Assembly (NCBI RefSeq): GCF_007565055.1
Contig: NW_022141556.1
Span: 62,001-126,000, forward strand
Length of the DNA stretch: 64,000 nucleotides
Direction: 5' to 3'
DNA from: Rhinopithecus roxellana
Taxonomy: Eukaryota; Chordata; Mammalia; Primates; Cercopithecidae
Shown: piece by piece, positions 1 to 12,002 of the stretch
How the letters are laid out: the number at the start of each line of letters is the position of its first letter
Position numbering within the stretch: the stretch's first letter is position 1
The notes under the pieces: model-generated
Databases searched by the model: none
Told to the model about the DNA's origin: nothing
What the model saw: only the letters and a program-made list of their open reading frames with translations
Translations under genes and position numbers: made by a program

Positions 1-372
1 CACAAATAACCTCGTCTTACTAAAGTAAGAAGCTTTCTGAGAAACCGCTTTGTGATGTGTGAATTCAACTCAGTAAGTTTCAGCTGTATTTCGTGGGGCC
101 GTGGCCTAGCCCTATTTGTGTGGAATCTGAGAACAGATATTCCGGATCCCTTGGAAAACAATGGGGCCAATGGAAATATCTTCCAATAAAAATGAGAAAG
201 AAGTTTTCTGAGAAACTTCTTTGTGATCTGTGAATTCATCTCACAGAGTTACAACTTAGGCCTCAAGAAGCAGTTTGCTACCTGACTTTTCGTGAAATCT
301 GCAAAGGGATATTTGGGAGTCCATTGGGACCCATTGTGAAAAAGGAAATATCCTCACATAATAACTCGAGAG
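1..372 (+). repeat. E-I cassette, partial (end of G, H, I)
   Basis: The window opens inside a G monomer (1-29), followed by H (30-200) and I (201-372). H is recognised by GGGGCCGTGGCCTAGCCC and I by TTACAACTTAGGCCTCA. This part is nearly identical to 52701-53072, including the rare variants CTCAAGAAGCAG and CATTGGGACCC. Confidence 0.9.
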
Positions 373-3300
373 AAGCTTTCTGAGAGATTGCTTTCTGATG
401 TGTCTTCATCACACAGAATTCCACACTTCCCTTCTTGGAACAGTTTGCTAACACTCTTTTCGTGGAATCTAGAAAGTGATATTTGGGAGCCCATAGGGGC
501 CCATGGTGAAAAACGAAATATCCCTACATAATAACTAGAGAGAAGCTTTCTGAGAGATTGCTGTCTGATGTGTGACTTCATCACACAGAGTTCCACTGTT
601 CCCTTCTTGGAACAGTTTGCTAACACTGTTGTTTGGATTCTGCAAAGGTATATTTGGGAGCTCTTTGAGGGCTATGGGGAAAAAGGAAATATCGTCACAT
701 AATAACTAAAGAGAAGCTTTCTGAGAAACTGCATTGCCATGTGTGAATGCACCTCCCAGAGTTACACGTTTCTCTTCAGTGATCAGTCTGTCAACACAGT
801 TTTCTGGAAATCTGCAAATAGATACTTCATAGCACAATGTACCTTACGGTGACATAGGAAATATCCACAGATGAAAACAAGAAAGAAGCTTTCTTAGAAA
901 CTTCTTGGTGATGTTTGAATTCATCTCACAGAGTTACACTTATGTGTCGTGGAGCAGTCCATGAACACTGTCTTTGAGCAACCTGAGAAGGGCTTCCTTG
1001 GATCGCATTGAGGCCTACGCTGATGAAGGAAATTTCAACCGTTCAAAACGTGAAAGAAGCTTTCTGAAAAACTTCTTTGTGAACTGTGAGTTCATCTCAC
1101 AGACTTATAGCTTAGACTTCAGGAAGCAGTTTTCTAACACTCTTTTCGTGGAATCTGGAAAGTGATATTTGGGAGCCCATAGGGGCCCATGGTGAAAAAG
1201 GAAGTATCCTCACATAATAACTAAAGAGAAGCTTTCTGAGAAACTGCATTGCCATGTGTGAATGCACCTCCCAGAGTTACACGTTTCTCTTCAGTGATCA
1301 GTCTGTCAACACAGTTTTCTGGAAATCTGCAAATAGATACTTCATAGCACAATGTACCTTACGGTGACATAGGAAATATCCACAGATGAATACATGAAAG
1401 AAGCTTTCTTAGAAACTTCTTGGTGATGTGTGAATTCATCTCACAGAGTTACATTTATGTTCCGTGGAGCAGTCCTTAACACTGTCTTTGAGCAACCTGA
1501 GAAGGGCTTCCTTGGATTGCATTGAGGCCTGCGCTGATGAAGGAAATTTCAAGCGTTCAAAACGTGAAGAAGCTCTCTGAGAAACTTCTTTCTGATCTGT
1601 GAGTTCATCTCACCGACTTATAACTTAGACTTCAGGAAGCAGTTTGCTAACACTCTTTTCGTGGAATCTGGAAAGTGATATTTGGGAGCCCATAGGGGCC
1701 CATGGTGAAAAAGGAAATATCCCTACATAACAACTAGAGAGAAGCTTTCTGAGAGATTGCTTTCTAATGTGTGCCTTCGTCACACAGAGTTCCACCCTTC
1801 CCTTCTTGGAACAGTTTGCTAACACTGTTGTTTGGATTCTGCAAAGGTATATTTGGGAGCTCTTTGAGGGCTATGGGGAAAAAGGAAATATCGTCACCTA
1901 ATAACTAAAGAGAAGCTTTCTGAGAACCTGCATTGCCATGTGTGAATGCATCTCAGAGAGTTACACGTTTGTCATCAGTGATCAGTCTGTCAACACAGTT
2001 TTCTGGAAATCTGCAATTAGATACTTCACAGTGCAATGAACCTTACGGTGACAAAGGAAATATCCACAGAGGAAAACTGGAAAGAAGCTTTCTTAGAAAC
2101 TTCTTGGTGATGTGTGAATTCATCTCACAGAGTTACATTTATGTTTCGTAGAGCAGTCCATTAACACTGTCTTTGAGCAACCTGAGAACGGCTTCCTTGG
2201 AATGCAATGAGGCCTATGCTGATGAAGGACATTTCAACCGTTCAAAACGTGAAAGAAGCTTTCTGAGAAACTTCTTTCTGATCTGTGAGTTCATCTCAGA
2301 GACTTATAACTTAGACTTCAGGAAGCAGTTTGCTAACACTCTTTTCGTGGAATCTGGAAAGTGATATTTGGGAGCCCATAGGGGCCCATGGTGAAAAAGG
2401 AAGTATCCTCACATAATAACTAAAGAGAAGCTTTCTGAGAAACTGCATTGCCATGTGTGAATGCATCTCAGAGAGTTACACGTTTGTCTTCAGTGATCAG
2501 TCTGTCAACATAGTTTTCTGGAAATCTGCAATTAGATACTTCATAGCACAATGAAACTTACGGTGACATAGGAAATATCCACAGATGAAAACAAGAAAGA
2601 AGCTTTCTTAGAAACTTCTTGGTGATGTGTGAATTCATCTCACAGAGTTACACTTATGGTTCGTTGAGCAGTCCATTAACACTGTCTTTGAGCCACCTGT
2701 GAAGGGCTTCCTTGGATCGCATTGAGGCCTACGCTGATGAAGGAAATTTAAACCGTTCAAAACGTGAAAGAAGCTTTCTGAGAAACTTCTTTCTGATCTG
2801 TGAGTTCATCTCACAGACTTATATCTTAGACTTCAGGAAGCAGTTTGCTAACACTCTTTTCGTGGAATCTGGAAAGTGATATTTGGGAGCCCATAGGGGC
2901 AAATGGTGAAAAAGGAAGTATCCTCACATAATAACTAAAGAGAAGCTTTCTGAGAAACTGCATTGCCATGTGTGAATGCACCTCACAGAGTTACACGTTT
3001 CTCTTCAGTGATCATTTTGTTAACACAGTTTTCTGGAAATCTGCAATTAGATACTTCATAGCAGAATGAACCTTACGGTGGCAAAGGAAATATCCACAGA
3101 GGGAAACTGGAAAGAAGCTTTCTTAGAAACTTCTTGGTGATGTGTGAATTCATCTCACAGAGTTACATTTATGTTTCGTGGAGCAGTCCATTAACACTGT
3201 CCTTGAGCAAACTGAGAAGGGCTTCCTTGGATCGCATTGAGGCCTACACTGATGAAGGAAATTTCAACCGTTCAAAACGTGAAAGAAGCTTTCTGAGAAA

Positions 3301-5515
3301 CTCCTTTCTGATCTGAGAGTTCATCTCACAGACTTATAACTTAGATTCAGGAAGCAGTTTGCTAACACTCTTTTCGTGGAATCTGGAAAGTGATATTTGG
3401 GAGCCCATAGGGGCCCATGGTGAAAAAGGAAATATCCCTACTTAACAATTAGGGAGAAGCTTTCTGAGAGATTGCTTTCTGATGTGTGACTTCATCACAC
3501 AGAGTTCCACCCTTCTCTTCTTGGAACAGTTTGCTAACACTGTTGTTTGGATTCTGCAAAGGTATATTTGGGAGCTCTTTGAGGGCTATGGGGAAAAAGG
3601 AAATATCCTCACATAATAACTAAAGAGAAGCTTTCTGAGAAACTGCATTGCCATGTGTGAATGCACCTCACAGAGTTACACGTTTCTCTTCAGTGATCAG
3701 TCTGTCAACACAGTTTTCTGGAAATCTGCAAATAGATACTTCATAGCACAATGAACCTTACGGTGACATAGGAAATATCCACAGATGAAAACATGAAAGA
3801 AGCTTTCTTAGAAACTTCTTGGTGATGTGTGAATTCATCTCACAGAGTTACACTTATGTTTCGTAGTGCAGTACATTAACACTGTCTTTGAGCAACCTGA
3901 GAACGGCTTCCATGGATCGCATTGAGGCCTACGCTGATGAAGGAAATTTTAGCCGTTCAAAACGTGAAAGAAGCTTTCTGAGGAACTTCTTTCTGATCTG
4001 TGAGTTCATCGCACAGACTTATATCTTAGACTTCAGGAAGCAGTTTGCTAACACTCTTTTCGTGGAATCTGGAAAGTGATATTTGGGAGCCCTTAGAGGC
4101 CCATGGTGAAAAAGGAAATATCCCTACATAATAACTAGAGAGAAGCTTTCTGAGAGATGGCTGTCTGATGTGTGACTTCATCACACAGAGTTCCACTGTT
4201 CCCTTCTTGGAACAGTTTGCTATCACTGTTGTCGTGGATTCGGCAAAGGTATATTTGGGAGCTCATTGAGTGCTATGGTGAAAAGGGAAATATCCTCACA
4301 TAATAACGAAAGAGAAGCTTTCTGAGAAACTGCTTTGCCATGTGTGAATGCACCCCACAGAGTCACACGTTTCTCTTCAGTGATCAGTTTGTTAACACAG
4401 TTTTCTGGAAATCTGCAATTAGATACTGCATAGCACAATGAACCTTACGGTAACATAGGAAATATCCACAGATGAAAACAAGAAAGAAGCTTTCTTAGAA
4501 ACTTCTTGGTGATGTGTGAATTCATCTCACAGAGTCACACTTATGTTTCGTGCAGCAGTCCATTAACACTGTCTTTGAGCAACCTGAGACGGGCTTCCTT
4601 GGATCGCATTGAGGCCTACGCTGATGAAGGAAATTTCAACCGTTCAAAACGTGAAAGAAGCTTTCTGAGAAACTTCTTTCTGATCTGAGAGTTTATCTCA
4701 CAGACTTATAACTTAGATTTCAGGAAGCAGTTTGCTAACACTCTTTTCGTGGAATCTGGAAAGTGATATTTGGGAGCCCTTAGGGGCCCATGGTGAAAAA
4801 GGAAATATCCCTACATAACAACTAGGGAGAAGCTTTCTGAGAGATTGCTTTCTGATGTGTGACTTCATCACACAGAGTTCCACCCTTCTCTTCTTGGAAC
4901 AGTTTGCTAACACTGTTGTTTGGATTCTGCAAAGGTATATTTGGGAGCTCTTTGAGGGCTATGGGAAAAAAGGAAATATCCTCACATAATAACTAAAGAG
5001 AAGCTTTCTGAGAAACTGTATTGCCATGTGTGAATGCACCTCACAGAGTTTCACGTTTCTCTTCAGTGATCAGTCTCTCAACACAGTTTTCTGGAAATCT
5101 GCAATTAGATACTTCATAGCACAATGAACCTTACGGTGACATAGGAAATATCCACACATGAAAACAAGAAAGAAGCTGTCTTCGAAACTTCTTGGTGACG
5201 TGTGAATTCATCTCACAGAGTTACATTTATGTTTCGTGGAGCAGTCCATTAACACTGTCTTTGAGCTACCAGAGAACGGCTTCCTTGGATCGCTTTGAGG
5301 CCTACGCTGATGAAGGAAATTTCAACCGTTCAAAACGTGAAAGAAGCTTTCTGAGAAACTTCTTTCTGATCTGTGAGTTCATCTCACAGACTTATAACTT
5401 AGACTTCAGGAAGCATTTTGCTAACACTCTTTTCGTGGAATTTGGAAAGTGATATTTGGGAGCCCATAGGGGCCCATGGTGAAAAAGGAAATATCCCTAC
5501 ATAACAACTAGAGAG
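373..5515 (+). repeat. Trimer/tetramer tract: X-D then 3,4,3,3,4,4,4,3
   Basis: Thirty monomers. X starts at 373 and D at 543. ABC or ABCD units then start at 714 (trimer), 1229 (tetramer), 1913 (3), 2428 (3), 2943 (4), 3628 (4), 4315 (4) and 5001 (3), before cassette E at 5516. X is a D/C hybrid. The B/C pair at 1401-1741 carries a short variant with AAGCGTTC and AAGCTCTCTG that recurs at 50300-50370. The tract matches 53073-61612 apart from unit gains and losses. Confidence 0.85.
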
Positions 5516-6338
5516 AAGCTTTCTGAGAGATTGCTTTCTGATGTGTGACTTCATCTCATCGAGTTACGCCAGTGTTTTTTTAGCCGTTTCCTAGGACTGT
5601 TTCCGTGGATTCGGAGAAGTGATATTTCAGATGGCTTTGAAGAATAGAAAGAGAAAAGAAATATCCTCCAAGAAAAAGCGGAGTCAAGCTTTCTGAGAAA
5701 CTGCTTTGTGATATGTGAATTCATTTCACAGTGTTACATCACCCTTTCTCGGGTGAGTTTCCTAGCACTCATTTTGAGGTATCTCAGATGTGATGTCTTT
5801 GATATCGTTGAATCGCATGGTGAATAAGGAACTATCCTCAGAGAAACCTTCAGAGAAGCCTTCTCAGAAACTTCTTTGTTGTGGGTGAATTCAGCCCACA
5901 GACTGAGAAGCTTGCTAGCAGAGTTGTCGCAGAATCTGCAATAGGACACACGGTGGCGCTCCGAGACCACAAATATCCTCGTCTTACTAAAGTAAGAAGC
6001 TTTCTGAGAAACCGCTTTGTGATGTGTGAATACAACTCAGTATGTTGCAGCTGTATTTCGTGGGGCCGTGGCCTAGCCCTATTTGTGTGGAATCTGAGAA
6101 CAGATATTCCGGATCCCTTGGAAAACAATGGGGCCAATGGAAATATCTTCCAATAAAAATGAGAAAGAAATTTTCTGAGAAACTACTTTGTGATCTGTGA
6201 ATTCATCTCACAGAGTTACAACTTAGGCCTCATGAAGCAGTTTGCTACCTGATTTTCGTGAAATCTGCAAAGGGATATTTGGGAGTCCATTGGGGCCCAT
6301 TGTGAAAAAGGAAATATCCTCACATAATAACTAGAGAG
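5516..6338 (+). repeat. E-F-G-H-I cassette
   Basis: Five monomers start at 5516 (E), 5686 (F), 5856 (G), 5997 (H) and 6168 (I). E shares its first 35 bp with D, then diverges at CTCATCGAGTTACGCC. F has ATCACCCTTTCTCGGG. G is only 141 bp and contains CACACGGTGGCGCTCCGAG. H has GGGGCCGTGGCCTAG. The E monomer here has a small deletion (TTTTTTTAGCC for TTTTTTGGAGCC), shared with the copy at 61613. Confidence 0.9.
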
Positions 6339-8357
6339 AAGCTTTCTGAGAGATTGCTTTCTAATGTGTGACTTCATCACACAGAGTTCCACCCTTCCCT
6401 TCTTGGAACAGTTTGCTAACACTCTTTTCGTGGAATCTGGAAAGTGATATTTGGGAGCCCATAGGGGCCCATGGTGAAAAACGAAATATCCCTACAAAAT
6501 AACTAGAGAGAAGCTTTCTAAGAGATTGCTGTCTGATGTGTGACTTCATCACACAGAGTTCCACCGTTCCCTTCTTGGAACAGTTTGCTAACACTGTTGT
6601 CGTGGATTCTGCAAAGGTATATTTGGGAGCTCATTGAGTGCTGTGGTGAAAAAGGAAATATCCACACATAATAACTAAAGAGAAGCTTTCTGAGAAACTG
6701 CATTGCCATGTGTGAATGCACCTCACAGAGTTACACGTTTCTCTTCAGTGAACAGTTTATTAACACAGTTTTCTGGAAATCTGCAATTAGATACTTCATA
6801 GCACAATGAACCTTACGGTGACATAGGAAATATCCACAGAGGAAAATTGGAAGGAAGCTTTCTTAGAAACTTCTTGGTGATGTGTGAATTCATCTCACAG
6901 AGTTACATTTATGTTTCGTGGAGCAGTCCATTAACACTGTCTTTGAGCAACCTGTGAAGGGCTTCCTTGGATCGCATGGAGGCCTACGCTGATGAAGGAA
7001 ATTTTAACCGTTCAAAACGTGAAAGAAGCTTTCTGAGAAACTTCTTTCTGATCTGTGAGTTCATCTCACAGACTTATAACTTAGACTTCAGGAAGCAGTT
7101 TGCTAACACTCTTTCCGTGGAATCTGGAAAGTGATATTTGGGAGAACATAGGGGCCCATGGTGAAAAAGGAAGTATCCTCACATAATAACTAAAGAGAAG
7201 CTTTCTGAGAAACTGCATTGCCATGTGTGAATGCACCTCACAGAGTTACACGTTTCTTTTCAGTGATCAGTTTGTTAACACAGTTTTCTGGAAATCTGCA
7301 ATTAGATACTTCACAGCGCAATGAACCTTACGGTGACAAAGGAAATATCCACAGAGGAAAACTGGAAAGAAGCTTTCTTAGAAACTTCTTGGTGATGTGT
7401 GAATTCATCTCACAGAGTTACATTTCTGTTTCGTAGAGTAGTCCATTAACACTGTCTTTGAGCAACCTGAGAACGGCTTCCTTGGATCGCATTGAGGCCT
7501 ACGCTGATGAAGGAAATTTCAACCGTTCAAAACGTGAAAGAAGCTTTCTGAGAAACTTCTTTCTGATCTGTGAGTTCATCTCACAGACTTATATTTTAGA
7601 CTTCAGGAAGCAGTTTGCTAACACTCTTTTCGTGGAATCTGGAAAGTGATATTTGGGAGCCCATAGGGGCCCATGGTGAAAAAGGAAGTATCCTCACATA
7701 ATAATTAAAGAGAAGCTTTCTGAGAAACTGCATTGCCATGTGTGAATGCACCTCACAGGGTTACACGTTTCTCTTCAGTGATCATTTTGTTAACACAGTT
7801 TTCTGGAAATCTGCAATTAGATACTTCATAGCAGAATGAAACTTACGGTGACAAAGGAAATTTCCACAGAGGAAAACTGGAAAGAAGCTTTCTTAGAAAC
7901 TTCTTGGTGATGTGTGAATTCATCTCACAGAGTTACATTTATGTTTCATGGAGCAGTCCATTAACACTGTCCTTGAGCAACCTGAGAAGGGCTTCCTTGG
8001 ATCGCATTGAGGCCTACGCTGATGAAGGTAATTTCAACCCTTCAAAACGTGAAAGAGGCTTTCTGAGAAACTTCTTTCTGATCTGTGAGTTCATCGCACA
8101 GTGTTATACCTTAGACTTCAGGAAGCAGTTTGCTAACACTCTTTTCGTGGAATCTGGAAAGTGATATTTGGGAGCCCATAGGGGCCCATGGTGAAAAAGG
8201 AAATATCACTACATAACAACTAGAGAGAATCTTTCTGAGAGATTGCGTTCTGATGTGTGCCTTCATCACACAGAGTTCCAACCTTCCCTTCTTGGAACAG
8301 TTTGCTAACACTGTTGTTGTGGATTCTGCAAAGGGATATTTGGGAGCTCTTTGAGGG

Positions 8358-8374
8358 CTATGGTGAAAAAGGAA
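8358..8374 (-). promoter_or_regulatory. pJalpha-type motif (example copy)
   Basis: On the minus strand this reads TTCCTTTTTCACCATAG, which fits the published pJalpha consensus TTCCTTTTYCACCRTAG at every position. It lies in the linker region of a D monomer, the place where other alpha-satellite families carry a CENP-B box. Further exact copies are at 13645-13661 and 20643-20659 and in many D monomers of the diverged array. In young D monomers the usual form has GGGG in place of GGTG and so one mismatch. Binding is not shown by sequence alone. Confidence 0.6.
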
Positions 8375-11300
8375 ATATCCTCACATAATAACTAAAGAGA
8401 AGCTTTCTGAGAAACTGCATTGCCATGTGTGAATGCACCTCACAGAGTTACACGTTTCTCTTTAGTGATCAGTTTGTTAACACCGTTTTCTGGAAATCTT
8501 CATTTAGATACTTCATAGCGCAATGAACCTTACGGTGACAAAGGAAATATCCACAGAGGAAAACTGGAAAGAAACTTTCTTAGAAACTTCTTGGTGATGT
8601 GTGAATTCATCTCACAGGGTTACATTTACGTTTCGTGGAGCAGTCCATTAACACTGTCTTTGTGCAACCTGAGAAGGGCTTCCTTGGATCGCATTGAGGC
8701 CTACGCTGATGAAGGAAATTTCAACCGTTCAAAAAGTGAAAGAAGCTTTCTGAGAAACTTCTTTCTGATCTGTGAGGTCATCTCACAGACTTATAACTTA
8801 GACTTCAGGAAGGAGTTTGCTAACACTCTTTTCGTGGAATCTGGAAAGTGATATTTGGGAGCCCATAGGGGCCCATGGTGAAAAAGGAAGTATCCTCACA
8901 TAATAACTAAAGAGAAGCTTTCTGAGAAACTGCATTGCCATGTGTGAATGCACCTCACAGAGTTACACGTTTCTCTTCAGTGAGCAGTCTGTCAACACAG
9001 TTTTCTGGAAATCTGCAATTAGATACTTCATAGCACAATGAACCTTACGGTGACAAAGGAAATATCCATAGATGAAAACAAGAAAGAAGCTTTCTTAGAA
9101 ACTTCTTGGTGACGTGTGAATTCATCTCCCAGAGTTAACTTTATGTTTCGTGGAGCAGTCCATTAACACTGTCTTTGAGCAACCTGAGAAGGGCTTCCTT
9201 GGATCGCATTGAGGCCTACGCTGATGAAGGAAATCTCAACCGTTCAAAACGTGAAAGAAGCTTTCTGAGAAACTTCTTTCTGATCTGTGAGTTCATCTCA
9301 CAGACTTAAAACTAAGACTTCAGGAAGCGGTTTGCTAACACTCTTTTCGTGGAATCTGGTAAGTGATATTTGGGAGCCCATAGGGGCCCATGGTGAAAAA
9401 GGAAATATCCCTACATAACAGCTAGAGAGAAGCTTTCTGAGAGATTGCTTTCTGATGTGTGACTTCATCACACAGAGTTCCACCCTTCCCTTCTTGGAAC
9501 TGTTTTCTAACACTGTTGTTTGGATTCTGCAAGGGTATATTTGGGAGCTCTTTGACGGCTATGGGGAAAAAGGAAATATCCTCACATACTAACTAAAGAG
9601 AAGCTTTCTGAGAAACTGCATTGCCATGTGTGAATGCACCTCACAGAGTTACACGTTTCTCTTCAGTGATCTGTTTGTTAACACAGTTTTCTGGAAATCT
9701 GCAATTAGATACTTCATAGCGCAATGAACCTTACGGTGACAAAGGAAATATCCACAGATGAAAACAAGAAAGAAGCTTTCTTAGAAACTTCTTGGTGATG
9801 TGTGAATTCATCCCACAGAGTTACATTTATGTTTCGTGGAGCAGTCCATTAACACTGTCTTTGAGCAACCAGAGAACAGCTTCCTTAGATCGCATTGAGT
9901 CCTCCGCTGCTGAAGGAAATTTCAACCGTTCAAAACGTGAAAGAAGCTTTCTGAGAAACTTCTTTCTAATCTGTGAGTTCATCTCACAGACTTATAACTT
10001 AGACTTCAGGAAGCAGTTTGCTAACACTCTTTTCGTGGAATCTGGAAAGTGATATTTGGGAGCCCATAGGAGCCCATGGTGAAAAAGGAAATATCCCTAC
10101 ATAACAACTAGAGAGAAGCTTTCTGAGAGATTGCGTTCTGGTGTGTGCCTTCATCCCACAGAGTTCCACCCTTCCCTTCTTGGAACAGTTTGCTAACACT
10201 GTTGTTTGGATTCTGCAAAGGTATATTTGGGAGCTCTTTGAGGGCTATGGGGAAAAAGGAAATATCCTCACATAATAACTAAAGAGAAGCTTTCTGAGAA
10301 ACTGTATTGCCATGTGTGAATGCACCTCACAGAGTTTCACGTTTCTCTTCAGTGATCAGTCTCTCAACACAGTTTTCTGGAAATCTGCAATTAGATACTT
10401 CATAGCGCAATGAACCTTACGGTGACAAAGGAAATATCCACAGATGAAAACAAGAAAGAAGGTTTCTTAGAAACTTCTTGGTGATGTGTGAATTCATCTC
10501 ACAGAGTTACATTTATGTTTCGTGGAGCAGTCCATTAACACTGTCTTTGAGCTACCAGAGAACGGCTTCCTTGGATCGCATTGAGGCCTACGCTGATGAA
10601 GGAAATTTCAACCGTTCAAAACGTGAAAGAAGCTTTCTGAGAAACGTCTTTCTGATCTGTGAGTTCATCTCACAGACTTATAACTTAGGATTCAGGAAAC
10701 AGTTTTCTAACACTCTTTTCGTGGAATCTGGAAAGTGATATTTGGGAGCCCATAGGGGCCCATGGTGAAAAAGGAAGTATCCTCACATAATAACTAAAGA
10801 GAAGCTTTCTGAGAAACTGCATTGCCATGTGTGAATGCACCTCACAGAGTTACACGTTTCTCTTCAGTGATCATTTTGTTAACACAGTTTTCTGGAAGTC
10901 TGCAATTAGATACTTCATAGCAGAATGAAACTTACGGTGACAAAGTAAATATCCACAGAGGAAAACTGGAAAGAAGCTTTCTTAGAAACTTCTTGGTGAT
11001 GTGTGAATTCATCTCACAGAGTTACATTTATGTTTCGTGGAGCAGTCCATTAACACTGTCTTTGAGCAACCTGAGAAGGGCTTCCTTGGATCGCATTGAG
11101 GCCTACGCTGATGAAGGAAATTTCAACCGTTCAAAACGTGAAAGAAGCTTTCTGAGAAACTTCTTTCTGATCTGTGAATTCATCTCACAGACCTAAAACT
11201 AAGACTTCAGGAAGCAGTTTGCTAACACTCTTTTCGTGGAATCTGGTAAGTGATATTTGGGAGCCCATAGGGGCCCATGGTGAAAAAGGAAATATCCCTA

Positions 11301-11917
11301 CATAACAGCTAGAGAGAAGCTATCTGAGAGATTGCTTTCTGATGTGTGACTTCATCACGCAGAGTTCCACCCTTCCCTTCTTGGAACAGTTTGCTAACAC
11401 TGTTGTTTGGATTCTGCAAGGGTATATTTGGGAGCTCTTTGAGGGCTATGGGGAAAAAGGAAATATCCTCACATAATAACTAAAGAGAAGCTTTCTGAGA
11501 AACTGCATTGCCATGTGTGAATGCACCTGACAGTGTTACACGTTTCTCTTCAGTGATCAGTTTGTTAACACAGTTTTCTGGAAATCTGCAATTAGATACT
11601 TCATAGCGCAATGAACCTTACGGTGACAAAGGAAATATCCACAGATGAAAACAAGAAAGAAGCTTTCTTACAAACTTCTTGGTGATGTGTGAATTCATCT
11701 CACAGAGTTACATTTATGTTTCGTGGAGCAGTCCATTAACACTGTCTTTGAGCAACCTGAGAAGGGCTTCCTTGGATCGCATTGAGGCCTACGCTGATGA
11801 AGGAAATTTCAACCGTTCAAAACGTGAAAGAAGCTTTCTGAGAAACTTCTTTCTGATCTGTGAGTTCATCTCACAGACTTATAACTTAGACTTCAGGAAG
11901 CAGTTTGCTAACACTCT

Positions 11918-11934
11918 TTTCGTGGAATCTGGGA
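11918..11934 (+). promoter_or_regulatory. Near-match to CENP-B core (8 of 9)
   Basis: TTTCGTGGAATCTGGGA in a C monomer matches the CENP-B core NTTCGNNNNANNCGGGN at eight of nine fixed positions. The first base of CGGG is T, the change expected from CpG deamination. Most C monomers have CTGGAAA here and match seven of nine. Confidence 0.35.
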
Positions 11935-12002
11935 AGTGATATTTGGGAGCCCATAGGGGCCCATGGTGAAAAAGGAAATATCCCTACATAACAACTAGAG
12001 AG

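Larger units (their letters stand above)
1..7903 (+). repeat. Segmental duplicate A (paralogue at 52701-64000)
   Basis: Base-for-base comparison with the right end shows shared rare variants in order. Examples are CATTGGGACCC (about 323 and 53023), GATGTTTGAATTC (911 and 53611), AGTCCTTAAC (1471 and 54171), TGTGCCTTCGTC (1770 and 54471) and GAGAACCTGC (1922 and 54623). The offset is 52700-52701 up to about 2430, 54382 from about 2450 to 3627, 56784 from 3628 to about 4314, and 56097 from 5001 on. Each step equals a whole number of monomers. Confidence 0.9.
6339..12002 (+). repeat. Trimer/tetramer tract: X-D then 3,3,4,3,4,4,3,4,3
   Basis: Thirty-three monomers. X starts at 6339 and D at 6511. 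Units start at 6683, 7198, 7713, 8400, 8915, 9601, 10287, 10802 and 11488. The stretch 7884-9772 recurs at 13172-15058, sharing the rare GAAAGAGGCTTTC and GAGAGAATCTTTC variants. The D monomer at 8228 keeps an exact pJalpha-type motif. The last trimer (11488-12002) leads directly into cassette E. Confidence 0.85.

Noticed and set aside
1625..1825. Recurrent 66-aa minus-strand frames (MLANCSKKG...) and 72-135-aa cassette frames
   Set aside because: Same reasoning: antisense readings of C/D and E-I monomers, conserved only because the DNA repeat is.
11679..11939. Recurrent 86-aa + strand open frames (MVMCEFISQS...) in B-C monomers
   Set aside because: They repeat wherever B-C repeats, break with any indel, change freely at the protein level and have no promoter or family match. 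They are by-products of the satellite.
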